DNA of 64,000 bases from Aeromicrobium sp. Leaf350 (GCF_916858655.1 NZ_CAKASL010000001.1:868001-932000), one strand, 5' to 3'; shown: positions 1-8,177, counted from the stretch's first letter. Program-made: numbers and translations. The notes: generated by a model from the letters alone, not told the origin.

Positions 1-22
1 CCTTGGCTTGTACGTTTGACGC

Positions 23-805
23 GTGGTCGAGTCCGTTCGCGCCTGGGAACCGGGAGTGCCCCTGGTGCGCGAGGTCCTGCACGCGACCTTCGAGGAGCAC
101 GCGTATCCGATGCACACCCACGACGCGTGGACCGTGCTGCTGGTCGACGACGGTGCCGTCGACTACCACCTCGACCGCAGGGGCCACCGGACCGAGCCGG
201 GCACCCTGACGATCCTGCCCCCGCACGTCGCCCACGACGGTCGCTCCGCCGAACGAGGCACCTCCTTCACGAAGCGCGCGCTCTACCTGGACGGCGACTG
301 GCTCCCCGACGCGCTCGCCGGGCCCACGGCCCTGCGCCCCGCGCTCCGCGCTCCTCGGGCGTCGCGTCTCGCCGTCGGCATCCACGAGGCACTGCGCTCG
401 CCTGGCGACGAGACCGCCGCCGAGCACGGCGTGCTGATGCTCGGCGACGTGGTCCGCGGAGAGCTCGACCGCACGGCTCCGGAGCACCTGCGTGACGCCC
501 CGCTCGCCCGTCGCCTCCGGGACCTGCTCGACGACCACCTTCCGGCAACCGTGACGGTGGCCGAGGCCGGCCGCCTCCTGCACGCCCACCCCGGGCACCT
601 GACCCGCGTGTTCGTGCAGACCTACGGCATCCCTCCCCACCAGTACGTCACCGGCCGGCGGGTCGACCGCGCGCGGCGCCTCCTCGTCCGCGGGGAGTCA
701 GCGGCAGCCGCAGCGACCGCGGCCGGCTTCCACGACCAGTCCCACATGACGCGCCACTTCCGCAGGGTCCTCGGGGCGACGCCGGGAGCCTTCGCGCGGC
801 CCTGA
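23..805 (+). CDS. AraC family transcriptional regulator
   Basis: A 260-residue protein. The N-terminal half is a small cupin-type effector-binding domain (HTHDAW near residue 31, with a later run of Pro/His residues). The C-terminal hundred residues form the paired helix-turn-helix of AraC/XylS activators, with the typical AGFHDQSHMTRHFRR recognition helix and a GATPGAF end. The GTG start has no Shine-Dalgarno sequence, but TACGTT at 11-16 followed by six bases suggests a leaderless transcript. The target is unknown; the next gene is on the same strand but looks independently transcribed. The family call is firm and the effector is not known. Confidence 0.9.
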   Translation: MVESVRAWEPGVPLVREVLHATFEEHAYPMHTHDAWTVLLVDDGAVDYHLDRRGHRTEPGTLTILPPHVAHDGRSAERGTSFTKRALYLDGDWLPDALAGPTALRPALRAPRASRLAVGIHEALRSPGDETAAEHGVLMLGDVVRGELDRTAPEHLRDAPLARRLRDLLDDHLPATVTVAEAGRLLHAHPGHLTRVFVQTYGIPPHQYVTGRRVDRARRLLVRGESAAAAATAAGFHDQSHMTRHFRRVLGATPGAFARP

Positions 806-847
806 CCGACGCGCCCCCGCCCTCCGCGCTCCCGGTACCGTTCAGCG

Positions 848-1342
848 GTGATCACGACGATCCTGGTCGAGCACCCCTGGCTGACCACCGCCGGCCTCGG
901 CCTGCTGGTCGTCGCCGGTCCTCCGCTGGGCGTGCTGCTGGTGCGCCGACGTCGGACCACGCAGGTCCTGCTCGCCGCGTCGCTGGTGGCGATCGCCCTG
1001 CTGACCCTCACGCCGAGCGGGTCCGACCTGGGCGTCCGGTGCGTCGCCGAGTGGTCGTGGCCCGCGCTCGGCCGGGTCGAGCTGATCGCCAACGCCATCC
1101 TGTTCGTGCCTGCGGTCGCGCTGGCCTCGCTCCTGACCCGACGGCCGGTCCCGACCCTGCTGGGCGCCAGCGCCTCGTCAGTCCTGATCGAGGGGGTGCA
1201 AGCCCTCGTGACACCGCTCGGTCGCAGCTGCTCCACGAACGACTGGCTCTACAACACCCTCGGCGCCCTGCTCGGGGCTGCGGTCGCCGCACTCGCCCTG
1301 CACCTCGACCGCCGGGGCGAGCCGGCCGCCGCGCGGGAATGA
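848..1342 (+). CDS. VanZ-like membrane protein
   Basis: A 164-residue hydrophobic protein with about four membrane segments. It has the VanZ-family layout: TLTPSG after the second helix, an NAILFVPA segment, a GVQALVTPLGR segment and a late NDWLYNTLGALLGA motif that matches the conserved D..xNTxGxxxG signature. VanZ homologues are membrane proteins of mostly unknown role; a few affect glycopeptide or lipopeptide sensitivity. The GTG start follows TACCGT (836-841) by six bases and lacks a ribosome site, so leaderless translation is likely. Confidence 0.85.
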   Translation: MITTILVEHPWLTTAGLGLLVVAGPPLGVLLVRRRRTTQVLLAASLVAIALLTLTPSGSDLGVRCVAEWSWPALGRVELIANAILFVPAVALASLLTRRPVPTLLGASASSVLIEGVQALVTPLGRSCSTNDWLYNTLGALLGAAVAALALHLDRRGEPAAARE

Positions 1343-1387
1343 ATCCCCGTCGGAGCCGTTAAGGTAGATGAAAGTTCAATTTCTGCG

Positions 1388-2452
1388 ATGGGACCCCTCA
1401 TGCGTGACGTGACCTTCGGGATCGACACCTTCGGCGACGTGCCGGAGGACGACCACGGCGACCTGCTGACGCCCGCCCAGGCGATCCGCCAGGTCCTCGA
1501 CGAGGCCGTGCTGGCCGACCAGGTCGGCATCGACGTCATCGCCCTGGGCGAGCACCACCGCCCGGAGTACGCGATCTCGAGCCCCGAGACCGTCCTCGCC
1601 GGCATCGCCACGCGCACCGAGCGCATCACCCTCGCCTCGGGCGTCACGGTGCTCTCCTCCGACGACCCCGTGCGCGTCTTCCAGCGGTTCTCGACCGTCG
1701 ACGCCCTCTCGAACGGCCGCGCGCAGGTGATCCTCGGACGCGGCTCCTTCACCGAGTCGTTCCCGCTCTTCGGGTACGACATGGCGCAGTACGACACGCT
1801 CTTCGAGGAGAAGCTCGAGCTGTTCTCGAAGCTCCTCGAGGAGCAGCCCGTCACGTGGAGCGGCACGACCCGCGCCGCCCTCGACAACGCGGACGTGCAC
1901 CCGAAGACCGAGTCCGGCCGCCTCGACACCTGGGTCGGCGTCGGCGGCTCGCCCGAGTCGGTCATCCGCACGGCCCGCTACGGTCTGCCGCTGATGCTGG
2001 CCATCATCGGCGGCTCCCCGGCGCGCTTCGCCCCCTACGTCGACCTCTACCGCCGCGCGGCCGAGCAGCTCGGCACCACGGCACTGCCCGTGGGCATGCA
2101 CTCCCCCGGGTTCGTGGCCGAGACCGACGCGGAGGCCGCCGAGATCGTCTGGCCCCGCTACAAGGTCCTGCACGACCGCATCGGTGCCCAGCGCGGCTGG
2201 CCGCCCATGCGTCGCCGCGACTTCGAGTCCGAGATCGCGCAGGGCTCGATGTACCTGGGCTCGCCCGAGACCGTGGCACGCCGCATCGCGGGTGCGCTCG
2301 GTCAGCTCGACGTCGGCCGGTTCGACCTCATCTACAGCCAGGGCAGCATCCCGGCGTCGGCGCGACTGCGCTCCGTCGAGCTCTTCGGCACCGAGGTGAT
2401 CCCGCGGGTCCGCGAGCTGCTCGCGCAGGACGCCGTGCCGGTGACGTCGTGA
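1388..2452 (+). CDS. LLM class flavin-dependent oxidoreductase
   Basis: A 354-residue luciferase-like (bacterial luciferase/F420 superfamily) TIM-barrel protein. It starts with the family pattern IDTFGDV, has [14 protein letters not shown] near residue 60, [18 protein letters not shown] near 95 and [13 protein letters not shown] near 120. Such enzymes reduce or oxygenate substrates with reduced FMN or F420. Its stop codon overlaps the start of an F420-type NADP oxidoreductase by 4 bp, suggesting the pair is co-expressed and that a deazaflavin or flavin is supplied in cis. The start may instead be the ATG at 1400 (MRDVTFG); neither has a clear ribosome site. Substrate unknown. Confidence 0.88.
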   Translation: MGPLMRDVTFGIDTFGDVPEDDHGDLLTPAQAIRQVLDEAVLADQVGIDVIALGEHHRPEYAISSPETVLAGIATRTERITLASGVTVLSSDDPVRVFQRFSTVDALSNGRAQVILGRGSFTESFPLFGYDMAQYDTLFEEKLELFSKLLEEQPVTWSGTTRAALDNADVHPKTESGRLDTWVGVGGSPESVIRTARYGLPLMLAIIGGSPARFAPYVDLYRRAAEQLGTTALPVGMHSPGFVAETDAEAAEIVWPRYKVLHDRIGAQRGWPPMRRRDFESEIAQGSMYLGSPETVARRIAGALGQLDVGRFDLIYSQGSIPASARLRSVELFGTEVIPRVRELLAQDAVPVTS

Positions 2453-3081
2453 GCTCGATCGGCATCCTGGGCGCGGGCAAGTTCGGGCTCGTCCTGGCCC
2501 GGCTCGCCGCGCGAGCGGGCCACGACGTGCGCATCGCGTCGTCCCGCGAGCCGGCGGCGATCGCCCTGACCGTGGAGATCCTGGCGCCCGGCGCCACCGC
2601 GACGGACGCCACCTCCGCGGTCACGGACGCCGACGTCGTCGTGCTCGCCCTCCCCCTCGGCAAGCACGACCGCGTCGACCCCGCGCCCCTGGCGGGCAAG
2701 GTCGTCGTCGACGCCATGAACTACTGGTGGGAGATCGACGGGCTCCGTGACGACCTCGCGAACCCGAAGACCTCCACCAGCGAGATCGTGCAGGACCACC
2801 TGCCCGCGTCGCGGGTCGTCAAGGCGTTCAACCACATGGGGTATCACGACCTCGAGGACGAGTCGCGCCCCCACGGCTCGGCCGGTCGCAAGGCCATCGC
2901 CGTCGCCGGCGACGACCCCGCCGACGTCGCCATGGTGTCGGCCCTGGTCGACAGCCTGGGCTTCGACCCGGTCACGATCGGACGCCTGTCCGACGGCGCC
3001 CGCCTCGAGCCGGGCACTCCGGCCTTCGGCGCGAACGTCACGGCGGACGAGCTGCGCGAGCTGACGGCCGCTCCGCGCTAG
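2449..3081 (+). CDS. NADPH-dependent F420 reductase family protein
   Basis: A 210-residue Rossmann protein. It starts by GTG inside the stop of the upstream LLM gene (GTGA overlap). GILGAGKFG at the N terminus is the nucleotide-binding loop; [12 protein letters not shown] and [10 protein letters not shown] are typical of the F420-dependent NADP oxidoreductase (Fno/NpdG-like) family. [14 protein letters not shown] corresponds to the AFNxx segment of that family. Coupling with the LLM enzyme suggests it moves electrons between NADPH and F420 (or a related acceptor). A second family member, closer to classical NpdG, lies at 19001-19708. Many homologues annotated this way are not biochemically tested. 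Confidence 0.8.
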   Translation: MSSIGILGAGKFGLVLARLAARAGHDVRIASSREPAAIALTVEILAPGATATDATSAVTDADVVVLALPLGKHDRVDPAPLAGKVVVDAMNYWWEIDGLRDDLANPKTSTSEIVQDHLPASRVVKAFNHMGYHDLEDESRPHGSAGRKAIAVAGDDPADVAMVSALVDSLGFDPVTIGRLSDGARLEPGTPAFGANVTADELRELTAAPR

Positions 3082-3406
3082 GCGAGGAGCGTCGACGGCA
3101 CGAGGCTCAGAGCGAACGGCTCGGTGACCTCGAAGGGCGCGTCGCCGACGCCGTGTCGTCGGCGAGAGCGACGTCGACCGGGGCGTACAGCGCGAGCAGT
3201 CCCGCCGGGGCGGCCGCGTCCTGCAGCATCGTGAACAGCCGCGCCGAGGCGATCTGGTGGCTCACCCGCGGCGCCGGACTCACGACCAGCACCCCGTCGA
3301 GCAGCTCGTACCGGCGTCCGTCATCGGGCAAGGACTCCAGGTCGGCCCTCGTGAAGGGCCGCCCTCGCGACGGGACCGCCGGAACCTCGGTGGACATGGC
3401 GCTCAT
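3078..3406 (-). pseudogene. Uma2 family endonuclease-like gene, internally deleted and frameshifted
   Basis: The 5' part encodes the start of a Uma2 (DUF820) protein: MSAMSTEVPAV..., then GRRYELLDGVLVVSPAPR and SHQIASARLF, preceded by a good GGAGGAG ribosome site at 3414-3420. The reading frame then runs into LALYAPVDVALADDT and degenerates. The correct C-terminal end, DAPFEVTEPFALSLVPSTLL, is present just downstream in another frame, ending at 3078. About 90 residues carrying the central catalytic region are missing compared with the usual length of about 190. This is a deletion plus frameshift, so no functional nuclease is expected. It ends tail to tail with the F420 reductase gene, overlapping its stop codon. 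Confidence 0.8.
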
Positions 3407-3521
3407 GGTAGATCTCCTCCTCGCACACGACCACGATCCAACGACGGACCAGCGCCGTCCCCCGGCCCCGATGCGCGGACTGTCGAGACAGCAGCCGGGT
3501 GGACGGATCCGCTCCGCAGGG

Positions 3522-4043
3522 TCAGGCGCGCTCGTCGGCCGGGTCGACGAGGTGCGGGTCGCCGACGGTGACGTCGGAGACGTGCGCGTGGCCGATCGCG
3601 ATCGGCACCTCTCCGCCCGGCTCGGGCCGACCGAGGGTCTCGTCCAGCGCCTGCCGGGCCAGCGCCCGCGCCTGCTCACCGACGTCGGCGACGACCGTGC
3701 CGTACCGCACGACGAGGTCGACCGTGACCGAGCTCAGCAGTCCGTCGCGGTCGACGTCGAGCACGACGTGGCGCACGGCGGCGTCGACGAGCGCCTCGTC
3801 GAGCCGCTCCCGCACGATCGCGGTCACGGCGATCGAGGAGACGCGGAGGTGCTCGTGCGGTGCGGCGGCCCGGATCATGACGGAGCGCCGCGGCGCCGCG
3901 AGGGCGCGCTGCAGGACCCGGTTGGCGACCTCCACGGCCCGAGGACCGGCCGGCACGGCACGCAGCTGACGCGCAGCGGCGGCGAGGTCGGCCTCGCCGC
4001 GCGGCAGGTCGACGCCGTCGGGCACCTCCTCCAGCTCGCTCAT
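3522..4043 (-). CDS. Asp23/Gls24-related protein coupled to sigma factor
   Basis: A 173-residue protein. After about 55 residues of its own (MSELEEVPDGV..., a helical stretch), it has an Asp23/Gls24-like beta-alpha domain: RVSSIAVTAIVRERLDEAL, VLDVDRDGLLSSVTVDLVVRYG and VADVGEQARALARQAL. It begins by ATGA overlap with the stop of the ECF sigma gene, so the two are translated together. That position often holds an anti-sigma factor, but I see no zinc-binding anti-sigma motif or membrane segment. It more likely belongs to the Asp23-type envelope-stress proteins encoded divergently next door. Function not established. Confidence 0.6.
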   Translation of the reverse strand: MSELEEVPDGVDLPRGEADLAAAARQLRAVPAGPRAVEVANRVLQRALAAPRRSVMIRAAAPHEHLRVSSIAVTAIVRERLDEALVDAAVRHVVLDVDRDGLLSSVTVDLVVRYGTVVADVGEQARALARQALDETLGRPEPGGEVPIAIGHAHVSDVTVGDPHLVDPADERA

Positions 4044-4645
4044 CGCCACTGCTCCATCCTGATCGCCAAGGTGCGTCGGGCCCGGTGCAGCTGTCCGCGC
4101 ACCACGGTGGGCGTCGTGTCCAGGACCTGGGCGATCTCCGCGTAGGAGAGGTCTTCGAGCTCGCGCAGCATCCAGGCCGACCGCTGGGTCCACGGTAGTT
4201 CACTCAGAGCCAGCTGCAAGGTCTCCCACAGCTCCCGCTGCAGGTACTCCCGTTCCGGATCGGTCCGCGAGGACGGAGCCGGACGGTTCTGGGAGGCCCG
4301 CAGGGCCAGCGGCTCCAGGAGGTCGTCGTCCACGGCGAGGGGCCGCCGGCGGCGGCGCCGGTCGTACGTCCCGCGCTGCACGATCGTGAACAACCAGGTC
4401 TGCACCGTGGAGCGGCCGGCGAAGTCGGGCAGGGCGCGCCAGGCCTTGATCCACGCCTCCTGCACGACGTCCTCCGCAGCCCTGGCATCCCCGTCCAGCA
4501 GGTGCGTTGCGTAGCGCAGCGTCCCCGGGAACAGGCGGGCGAAGAGCTCGGCAAATGCCTCACGATCGCCCAGGCCCGCGCGCCGGGCGAGCGCGTGGTC
4601 CGAGGCGTCACCCACCGGTGGGGCTGACGGCTTCTCGGCGCTCAC
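4040..4645 (-). CDS. ECF-type RNA polymerase sigma factor
   Basis: A 201-residue sigma-70 family protein with only regions 2 and 4. Region 2 includes RAAEDVVQEAWIKAWRAL and TWLFTIVQRGTYDRRRRRR (residues about 55-100). Region 4 includes LSELPWTQRSAWMLRELEDL and YAEIAQVLDTTPTVVRGQLH (residues about 145-185). A variable acidic linker lies between. It is divergent from the Asp23 cluster at 4832-8177, which is the most likely regulon, and is translationally coupled to an Asp23-like protein. The 177-bp divergent gap is comparatively AT-rich; I could not assign a convincing ECF promoter in it. Confidence 0.9.
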   Translation of the reverse strand: MSAEKPSAPPVGDASDHALARRAGLGDREAFAELFARLFPGTLRYATHLLDGDARAAEDVVQEAWIKAWRALPDFAGRSTVQTWLFTIVQRGTYDRRRRRRPLAVDDDLLEPLALRASQNRPAPSSRTDPEREYLQRELWETLQLALSELPWTQRSAWMLRELEDLSYAEIAQVLDTTPTVVRGQLHRARRTLAIRMEQWR

Positions 4646-4831
4646 TCGGTCTCTTCTCGGTAGCTCGCTCAGGCAGTGCGCGATGTTTCAACTAGGTAAA
4701 CGAGAGTGACATCAACACCCGAGAGCCGCACGCCATGTGACATGCGTCACCCGACCGTGACGATCCGCGATCTCGACCCGTCTCACTCCTGTCCGAAGTA
4801 CTCAGCACGAACGTGAACAGGAATGATCAAC

Positions 4832-5269
4832 GTGAGCGAGAAGACCGTCGTCAAGACCCCGACCACCGGTGGCGCCCTCGAGAGCACCCAGGGCCGCACC
4901 ACCATCGCCGACACCGTCGTGTCGAAGATCGCCGGCATCGCGACCCGTGAGGTCAACGGCGTCCACTCCCTCGGTGGCGGCGCCGCCCGCGCCGTCGGCG
5001 CCCTGCGCGAGCGCATCCCGGGCAGCTCGACCAACCACGGCCAGGGCATCTCGGTCGAGGTCGGCGAGAAGGAGGCCGCGATCGACATCCAGCTCGTCGC
5101 CGAGTTCGGTGTCTCCATCACCGACCTCGCCGCCGGCATCCGCACCAACGTCATCAACTCGGTCGAGCGCATGGTCGGCCTGAGCGTCGTCGAGGTCAAC
5201 ATCGACGTGCAGGACGTGCACATCGCCTCCGAGGACAACGATGACGACAGCGAGCCGCGGGTCCAGTGA
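4832..5269 (+). CDS. Asp23/Gls24 family envelope stress response protein
   Basis: A protein of 145 residues from the GTG at 4832. AGGA at 4819-4822 is spaced 9 bases from this GTG, but abuts the alternative ATG at 4823, which would add three residues. The Asp23/Gls24 core is clear: GRTTIADTVVSKIAGIATRE, VNGVHSLGGG, then VGEKEAAIDIQLVAEFG and DLAAGIRTNVINSVERM. The tail is acidic. Asp23 proteins form membrane-proximal networks anchored by AmaP; candidate anchors are encoded downstream (6480, 7077). It is the first gene of the stress island. Confidence 0.88.
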   Translation: MSEKTVVKTPTTGGALESTQGRTTIADTVVSKIAGIATREVNGVHSLGGGAARAVGALRERIPGSSTNHGQGISVEVGEKEAAIDIQLVAEFGVSITDLAAGIRTNVINSVERMVGLSVVEVNIDVQDVHIASEDNDDDSEPRVQ

Positions 5270-5577
5270 GCCCGGCCCCCGACGCTGACACCCCCGACGA
5301 GCTCGCCGACCAGGTCGCCGCCGCAGCACTCGCCGTGCCCGGCGTCCACGGCCTGCACGCCGGCTCGTTCGGGGAGGTCGGGACCTACCTCCCCGGCCGC
5401 CGCGTGGCGGGCATTCGCCTCGCCGGCGACCTGACCGAGGTGCACCTGGCCGTCGTGATGGGCTCGCCCATCCCCGACCTCGCAGCCGCGGTCGCGACCG
5501 CCGTGTCGCCCCTCGTGGACACCCCGGTGCAGGTCTTCGTCGAGGACGTCGTCCCCGCCCGGACCGACCAGGAGTGA
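5266..5577 (+). CDS. Small Asp23-like protein
   Basis: A 103-residue protein starting by GTGA overlap with the preceding gene. It follows the Asp23 pattern in shortened form: ADQVAAAALAVPGVHGLHAG, then VAGIRLAGDLTEVHLAVVMG and IPDLAAAVATAVSPLVDTP. No signal peptide or membrane helix is seen. It is likely a partner of the Asp23 protein immediately upstream. No specific function can be assigned. Confidence 0.65.
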   Translation: MSPAPDADTPDELADQVAAAALAVPGVHGLHAGSFGEVGTYLPGRRVAGIRLAGDLTEVHLAVVMGSPIPDLAAAVATAVSPLVDTPVQVFVEDVVPARTDQE

Positions 5578-5582
5578 TCACC

Positions 5583-5879
5583 ATGGCCGACACCGACAGC
5601 TACGCCGGGCCGTCATCGCCCGAGCTGCGCGAGCGGTGGCGGCGCGACCGGCGGTCGATCGTCCGGCTCCACCACCCCGACCGGGGCGGCGACCCGGCCC
5701 TCCTGCAGCAGGAGCTGCGCGAGAACGACGCGTTCTACCGCGACCTCGACCAACCGCGTCACCACCGCGGCGACGTCATCGTGACCGCGCGTCCCGGGGT
5801 CCTGGTCCGCGCGGTCCGCGCCGTGCGGGCGAGCCTGACGCGCGGCCGGCCCGGGCGCCGTCACTACTTCGACCTCTGA
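5583..5879 (+). CDS. Small protein with a J-domain-like HPD motif
   Basis: A 98-residue basic protein. GGAG at 5571-5574 sits 8 bases before the ATG at 5583, which favours it over the in-frame GTG at 5574. Residues about 12-50 read ELRERWRRDRRSIVRLHHPD followed by RGGDPALLQQELRENDAFY, which looks like helix II, the HPD tripeptide and helix III of a DnaJ J-domain. No glycine-rich, zinc-finger or client-binding part is present. The C terminus is arginine-rich. If it is a true J-protein it could recruit DnaK to the envelope-stress machinery; the resemblance rests on a short motif. Confidence 0.6.
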   Translation: MADTDSYAGPSSPELRERWRRDRRSIVRLHHPDRGGDPALLQQELRENDAFYRDLDQPRHHRGDVIVTARPGVLVRAVRAVRASLTRGRPGRRHYFDL

Positions 5880-5905
5880 AGCACCACCCCACCAAGGAGC
5901 ACCTC

Positions 5906-6082
5906 ATGACCACCTCCACCGTCGGCCTCATCGCCGGCCTCCTCCTCGCCATCGCCATCGCCGCAGGCGGCTTCACCGGCTTCCTGATCGCGCTCGTCCT
6001 CGGGTCCGCCGGCTACCTCGTGGGCGGCCACGTCGACGGCGAGGTCGACCTCTCGGCCCTGCTCGGACGACGTCGTGGCTGA
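5906..6082 (+). CDS. Small DUF2273-like membrane protein
   Basis: A 58-residue protein with a good AAGGAG ribosome site. Two short hydrophobic helices (GLIAGLLLAIAIAAGGF and LIALVLGSAGYLVGGH) are followed by a short charged end. Size, glycine-rich hairpin and position between Asp23-family genes match the DUF2273-type small membrane proteins found in Asp23/AmaP operons. Probably a membrane component of the Asp23 network. Confidence 0.7.
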   Translation: MTTSTVGLIAGLLLAIAIAAGGFTGFLIALVLGSAGYLVGGHVDGEVDLSALLGRRRG

Positions 6083-6434
6083 GCTGGCGCCGGCTGCAGA
6101 ACGAGGCCGCACCACGATCGCCGACAAGGTCGTGTCCCGCGTCGCCTCGATCGCCGCCGCCGAGATGGAAGCAGTGGTCGACACCCGGTCCGGCTGGACC
6201 AAGCTCGTCCGCAAGGGCTTGCCCCACGCCGACGCGGTCGTGGCCGGCGGGACCACACGGATCACCGTCGAGGTGGCGGCCACCTGGCCCACGCCTCTGT
6301 CCCGCCTCGCCGCCCAGGTGCGCGATCACGTGACGAGCCGAGTCGTCGACCTGACCGGCACGCAGGTCTCCCGCGTCGACGTCACCGTCGCCGACGTGGT
6401 GCACCTGGAGACCGCCGCCCGACGCGTCGTCTGA
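6075..6434 (+). CDS. Asp23/Gls24-like protein
   Basis: A 119-residue protein starting at a GTG inside the end of the upstream gene (8-bp overlap). Its opening repeats the Asp23 motif of the 4832 gene (GRTTIADKVVSRVASIAAAE) and it continues with TTRITVEVAATWPTPLSRLA and QVRDHVTSRVVDLTGTQVSR. It is a second full-length Asp23-type subunit and looks like a diverged paralogue of the first. Confidence 0.78.
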   Translation: MAELAPAAERGRTTIADKVVSRVASIAAAEMEAVVDTRSGWTKLVRKGLPHADAVVAGGTTRITVEVAATWPTPLSRLAAQVRDHVTSRVVDLTGTQVSRVDVTVADVVHLETAARRVV

Positions 6435-6479
6435 CGCTGCACCAGTCCGTCCCACCCACCGCCCCGAAGAAGGAACGAC

Positions 6480-7067
6480 ATGACCACGACCCCACTGCCT
6501 GAAGCGGCCGCCGAGCCGGTCGCGCCACTGCGCGCCGGCAAGGCGCCGGTCGGCACGGGCGCCTCTCCCCTGGTCGCCCAGCTGCTGGCGCTCGCGCTGG
6601 TGTGCCTCGCGGCCGTCGCCGTCCAGCACCTGCTGGTCCTGACCGGCACGGTCTCCGGGACCTCGTGGTTGACCACCGCCGTCGACGGCCTCGACGGGCT
6701 CGACGGCGGGACCCCGCTGGTCCTGGTCGTCGGAGTCGTCAGCATCGTGCTCGGACTGCTGCTCGCGTCGATCTCGGTGAAGCCGCGGCCGCGCAAGGGC
6801 ATCCCGCTGGCGACGACGACCGGTGCGCACCTGCGCCGCCGCGACCTGCGCCGCGTGGTCGACGCCGCAGTCGACGGCACCGACGCCGTCACCGACACCA
6901 CGGTCACGGTGAGTCGACGTCGCATCCGCGTCACCGCGACCTCGGTGGCCACCCCGGACCGCGACGCCGAGACGCGAGCCGCCATCGAGGAGCGGCTGCG
7001 CTCGGTCGGCGACGCCCTCGAGCGCCGGCCGGCCGTGTCCGTCACCATCCGTCACGACGAGATCTGA
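6480..7067 (+). CDS. DUF6286-like membrane protein of the Asp23 cluster
   Basis: A 195-residue protein with an AAGGA ribosome site. A Pro/Ala-rich cytoplasmic start is followed by two membrane helices (about residues 31-52 and 78-98) and a soluble C-terminal alpha/beta domain containing RRRDLRRVVDAAVDGTDAVT and ATPDRDAETRAAIEERLRSV. The two-helix-plus-domain plan and its place in the cluster fit a membrane anchor or DUF6286-type protein working with Asp23. No catalytic motif is seen. Confidence 0.68.
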   Translation: MTTTPLPEAAAEPVAPLRAGKAPVGTGASPLVAQLLALALVCLAAVAVQHLLVLTGTVSGTSWLTTAVDGLDGLDGGTPLVLVVGVVSIVLGLLLASISVKPRPRKGIPLATTTGAHLRRRDLRRVVDAAVDGTDAVTDTTVTVSRRRIRVTATSVATPDRDAETRAAIEERLRSVGDALERRPAVSVTIRHDEI

Positions 7068-7076
7068 GGAGCGGAC

Positions 7077-7658
7077 ATGACCACACGCAAGACGCTGCTG
7101 ATCGACCGCCTCGCCACGTTCGTCCTCGCCCTCGTCCTGCTGGCCGGCGGCGCCACCGCCGTCTGGTGGTGGAGCGGACGATCCGTCGACGGGCGCACCC
7201 TGCCGACCACCAGCGACACCTCGACCGTCGCCGACCTCGTCGCGAAGGACTGGTTCGGCTGGACCGCCGCCGCAGTGGGGGTCGTGATCGCGCTGGTCGC
7301 GCTGCGCTGGATCGCCGCGCACCTCACGCCCAACACCGTGTCCCGCCTGCGGCTGGGGTCGAGCGACACCACCGGACGACTCGAGGCCTCCGCCTCGAAG
7401 GTCGTCGGCGCCGCGGCGGACGCCTATGCCGACACCCTGGGCGTCCGGAGCGCGAAGGGGTCCGTCGTCCGCGACCGGGGCCAGCTCGTGGCCCGCATCG
7501 ACGCGACGATCGAGCCGGACTCCGACCTCGCACTGCTGGCGCGACGTGCGGACGAGGTCTCGTCGCAGCTCCTCACCGTGCTGGAGCGCGACGACCTGCG
7601 CTGCAGCCTCCGACTCAAGGTCGCGGCCCGAGGCCGGACCCTCCCCCGCGCCCGCTGA
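7077..7658 (+). CDS. AmaP-like alkaline shock membrane anchor protein
   Basis: A 193-residue protein, 9 bp after the previous gene, with a GAGGAG ribosome site. Two membrane helices (about residues 11-32 and 60-82) flank a short exported loop. The soluble C-terminal domain contains TTGRLEASASKVVGAAADAY and RIDATIEPDSDLALL. This is the architecture of AmaP, which holds Asp23 at the membrane. Sequence identity to characterised AmaP cannot be judged here. Confidence 0.72.
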   Translation: MTTRKTLLIDRLATFVLALVLLAGGATAVWWWSGRSVDGRTLPTTSDTSTVADLVAKDWFGWTAAAVGVVIALVALRWIAAHLTPNTVSRLRLGSSDTTGRLEASASKVVGAAADAYADTLGVRSAKGSVVRDRGQLVARIDATIEPDSDLALLARRADEVSSQLLTVLERDDLRCSLRLKVAARGRTLPRAR

Positions 7659-7723
7659 GGCGCACCCCCATCCGTCCCGGCGCCCGCCGGGTCGCAGCAC
7701 CACCGCCACCGAAGGAGACAGTC

Positions 7724-7897
7724 ATGGGAATCGCGGACAAGGCGAAGAACGCAGCCGAGGACCTCGTCGGCAAGGCCAAGGAGGTCGTCGGCGACGCCAC
7801 CGACAACAAGGACCTCGAGGCCGAGGGCAAGAAGGACCAGGGCAAGGCGTCGGTCAAGAAGGCCGGCGAGAACATCAAGGACGCCTTCAAGAAGTAA
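7724..7897 (+). CDS. CsbD family stress protein
   Basis: A 57-residue, lysine- and glutamate-rich protein preceded by GAAGGAG. It shows the CsbD repeats: GIADKAKNAAEDLVGKAKE, VVGDATDNKDLEAEGKKDQG and KASVKKAGENIKDAFKK. CsbD-type proteins are small, abundant, general-stress-induced and of unknown mechanism. A strong hairpin follows directly, so this is probably the last gene of the main Asp23 transcript. Confidence 0.9.
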   Translation: MGIADKAKNAAEDLVGKAKEVVGDATDNKDLEAEGKKDQGKASVKKAGENIKDAFKK

Positions 7898-7906
7898 GTC
7901 GTCCCC

Positions 7907-7940
7907 GTCGTCGGCGGTGCCTCGCGGCACCGCCGACGAC
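7907..7940 (+). terminator. Perfect 15-bp hairpin after csbD
   Basis: GTCGTCGGCGGTGCC, a four-base loop TCGC, and the exact reverse complement form a 34-nt hairpin starting 10 bases after the CsbD stop. There is no T-run, as is common for actinobacterial terminators. It could end the Asp23 transcript or only reduce read-through into the small gene at 7971. Confidence 0.75.
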
Positions 7941-7970
7941 ACCCCACCCGACCCGAGGAGAAGAGCAGAG

Positions 7971-8177
7971 ATGGCACGCAGGACGAAGGCGCAGCAGAAG
8001 GCCCGCACGAACATCTTCACGGCCATCGGCTGGCTCGTGTGGAAGCTGATCGGATTCTTCGGCCGCCTGGCCCGCAAGGTCGTCGGACTCGCCGCGCGCG
8101 CCGTCTGGTCCGCACTCGGCCGGCTCGGGGTCCCGATCGCTCGTCGCAAGGTGGCCGAGAGCCGCGCTCCCCGCTGA
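7971..8177 (+). CDS. Small basic membrane-associated protein
   Basis: A 68-residue, strongly basic protein beginning MARRTKAQQKARTN, with a GAGGAG ribosome site. One amphipathic or hydrophobic stretch (IFTAIGWLVWKLIGFFGRLA) may sit in the membrane, followed by alternating Arg/Lys and hydrophobic residues. I do not recognise the family. Location immediately after the Asp23-CsbD transcript suggests a stress role. Confidence 0.6.
   Translation: MARRTKAQQKARTNIFTAIGWLVWKLIGFFGRLARKVVGLAARAVWSALGRLGVPIARRKVAESRAPR

Noticed and set aside
3522-4043. Anti-sigma factor for the ECF sigma gene
   Set aside because: No zinc-binding HxxxCxxC motif and no membrane helix; the C-terminal domain looks Asp23-like.
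4680-4705. GTTT...GGTAAAC as a SigB/SigF-type promoter before the Asp23 gene
   Set aside because: The spacing is about 7 bases, where 14-17 are expected.
5973-7709. Open frame of 578 codons on the minus strand across the Asp23 cluster
   Set aside because: Composition is Gly/Arg/Asp-rich noise opposite well-supported small genes with ribosome sites.
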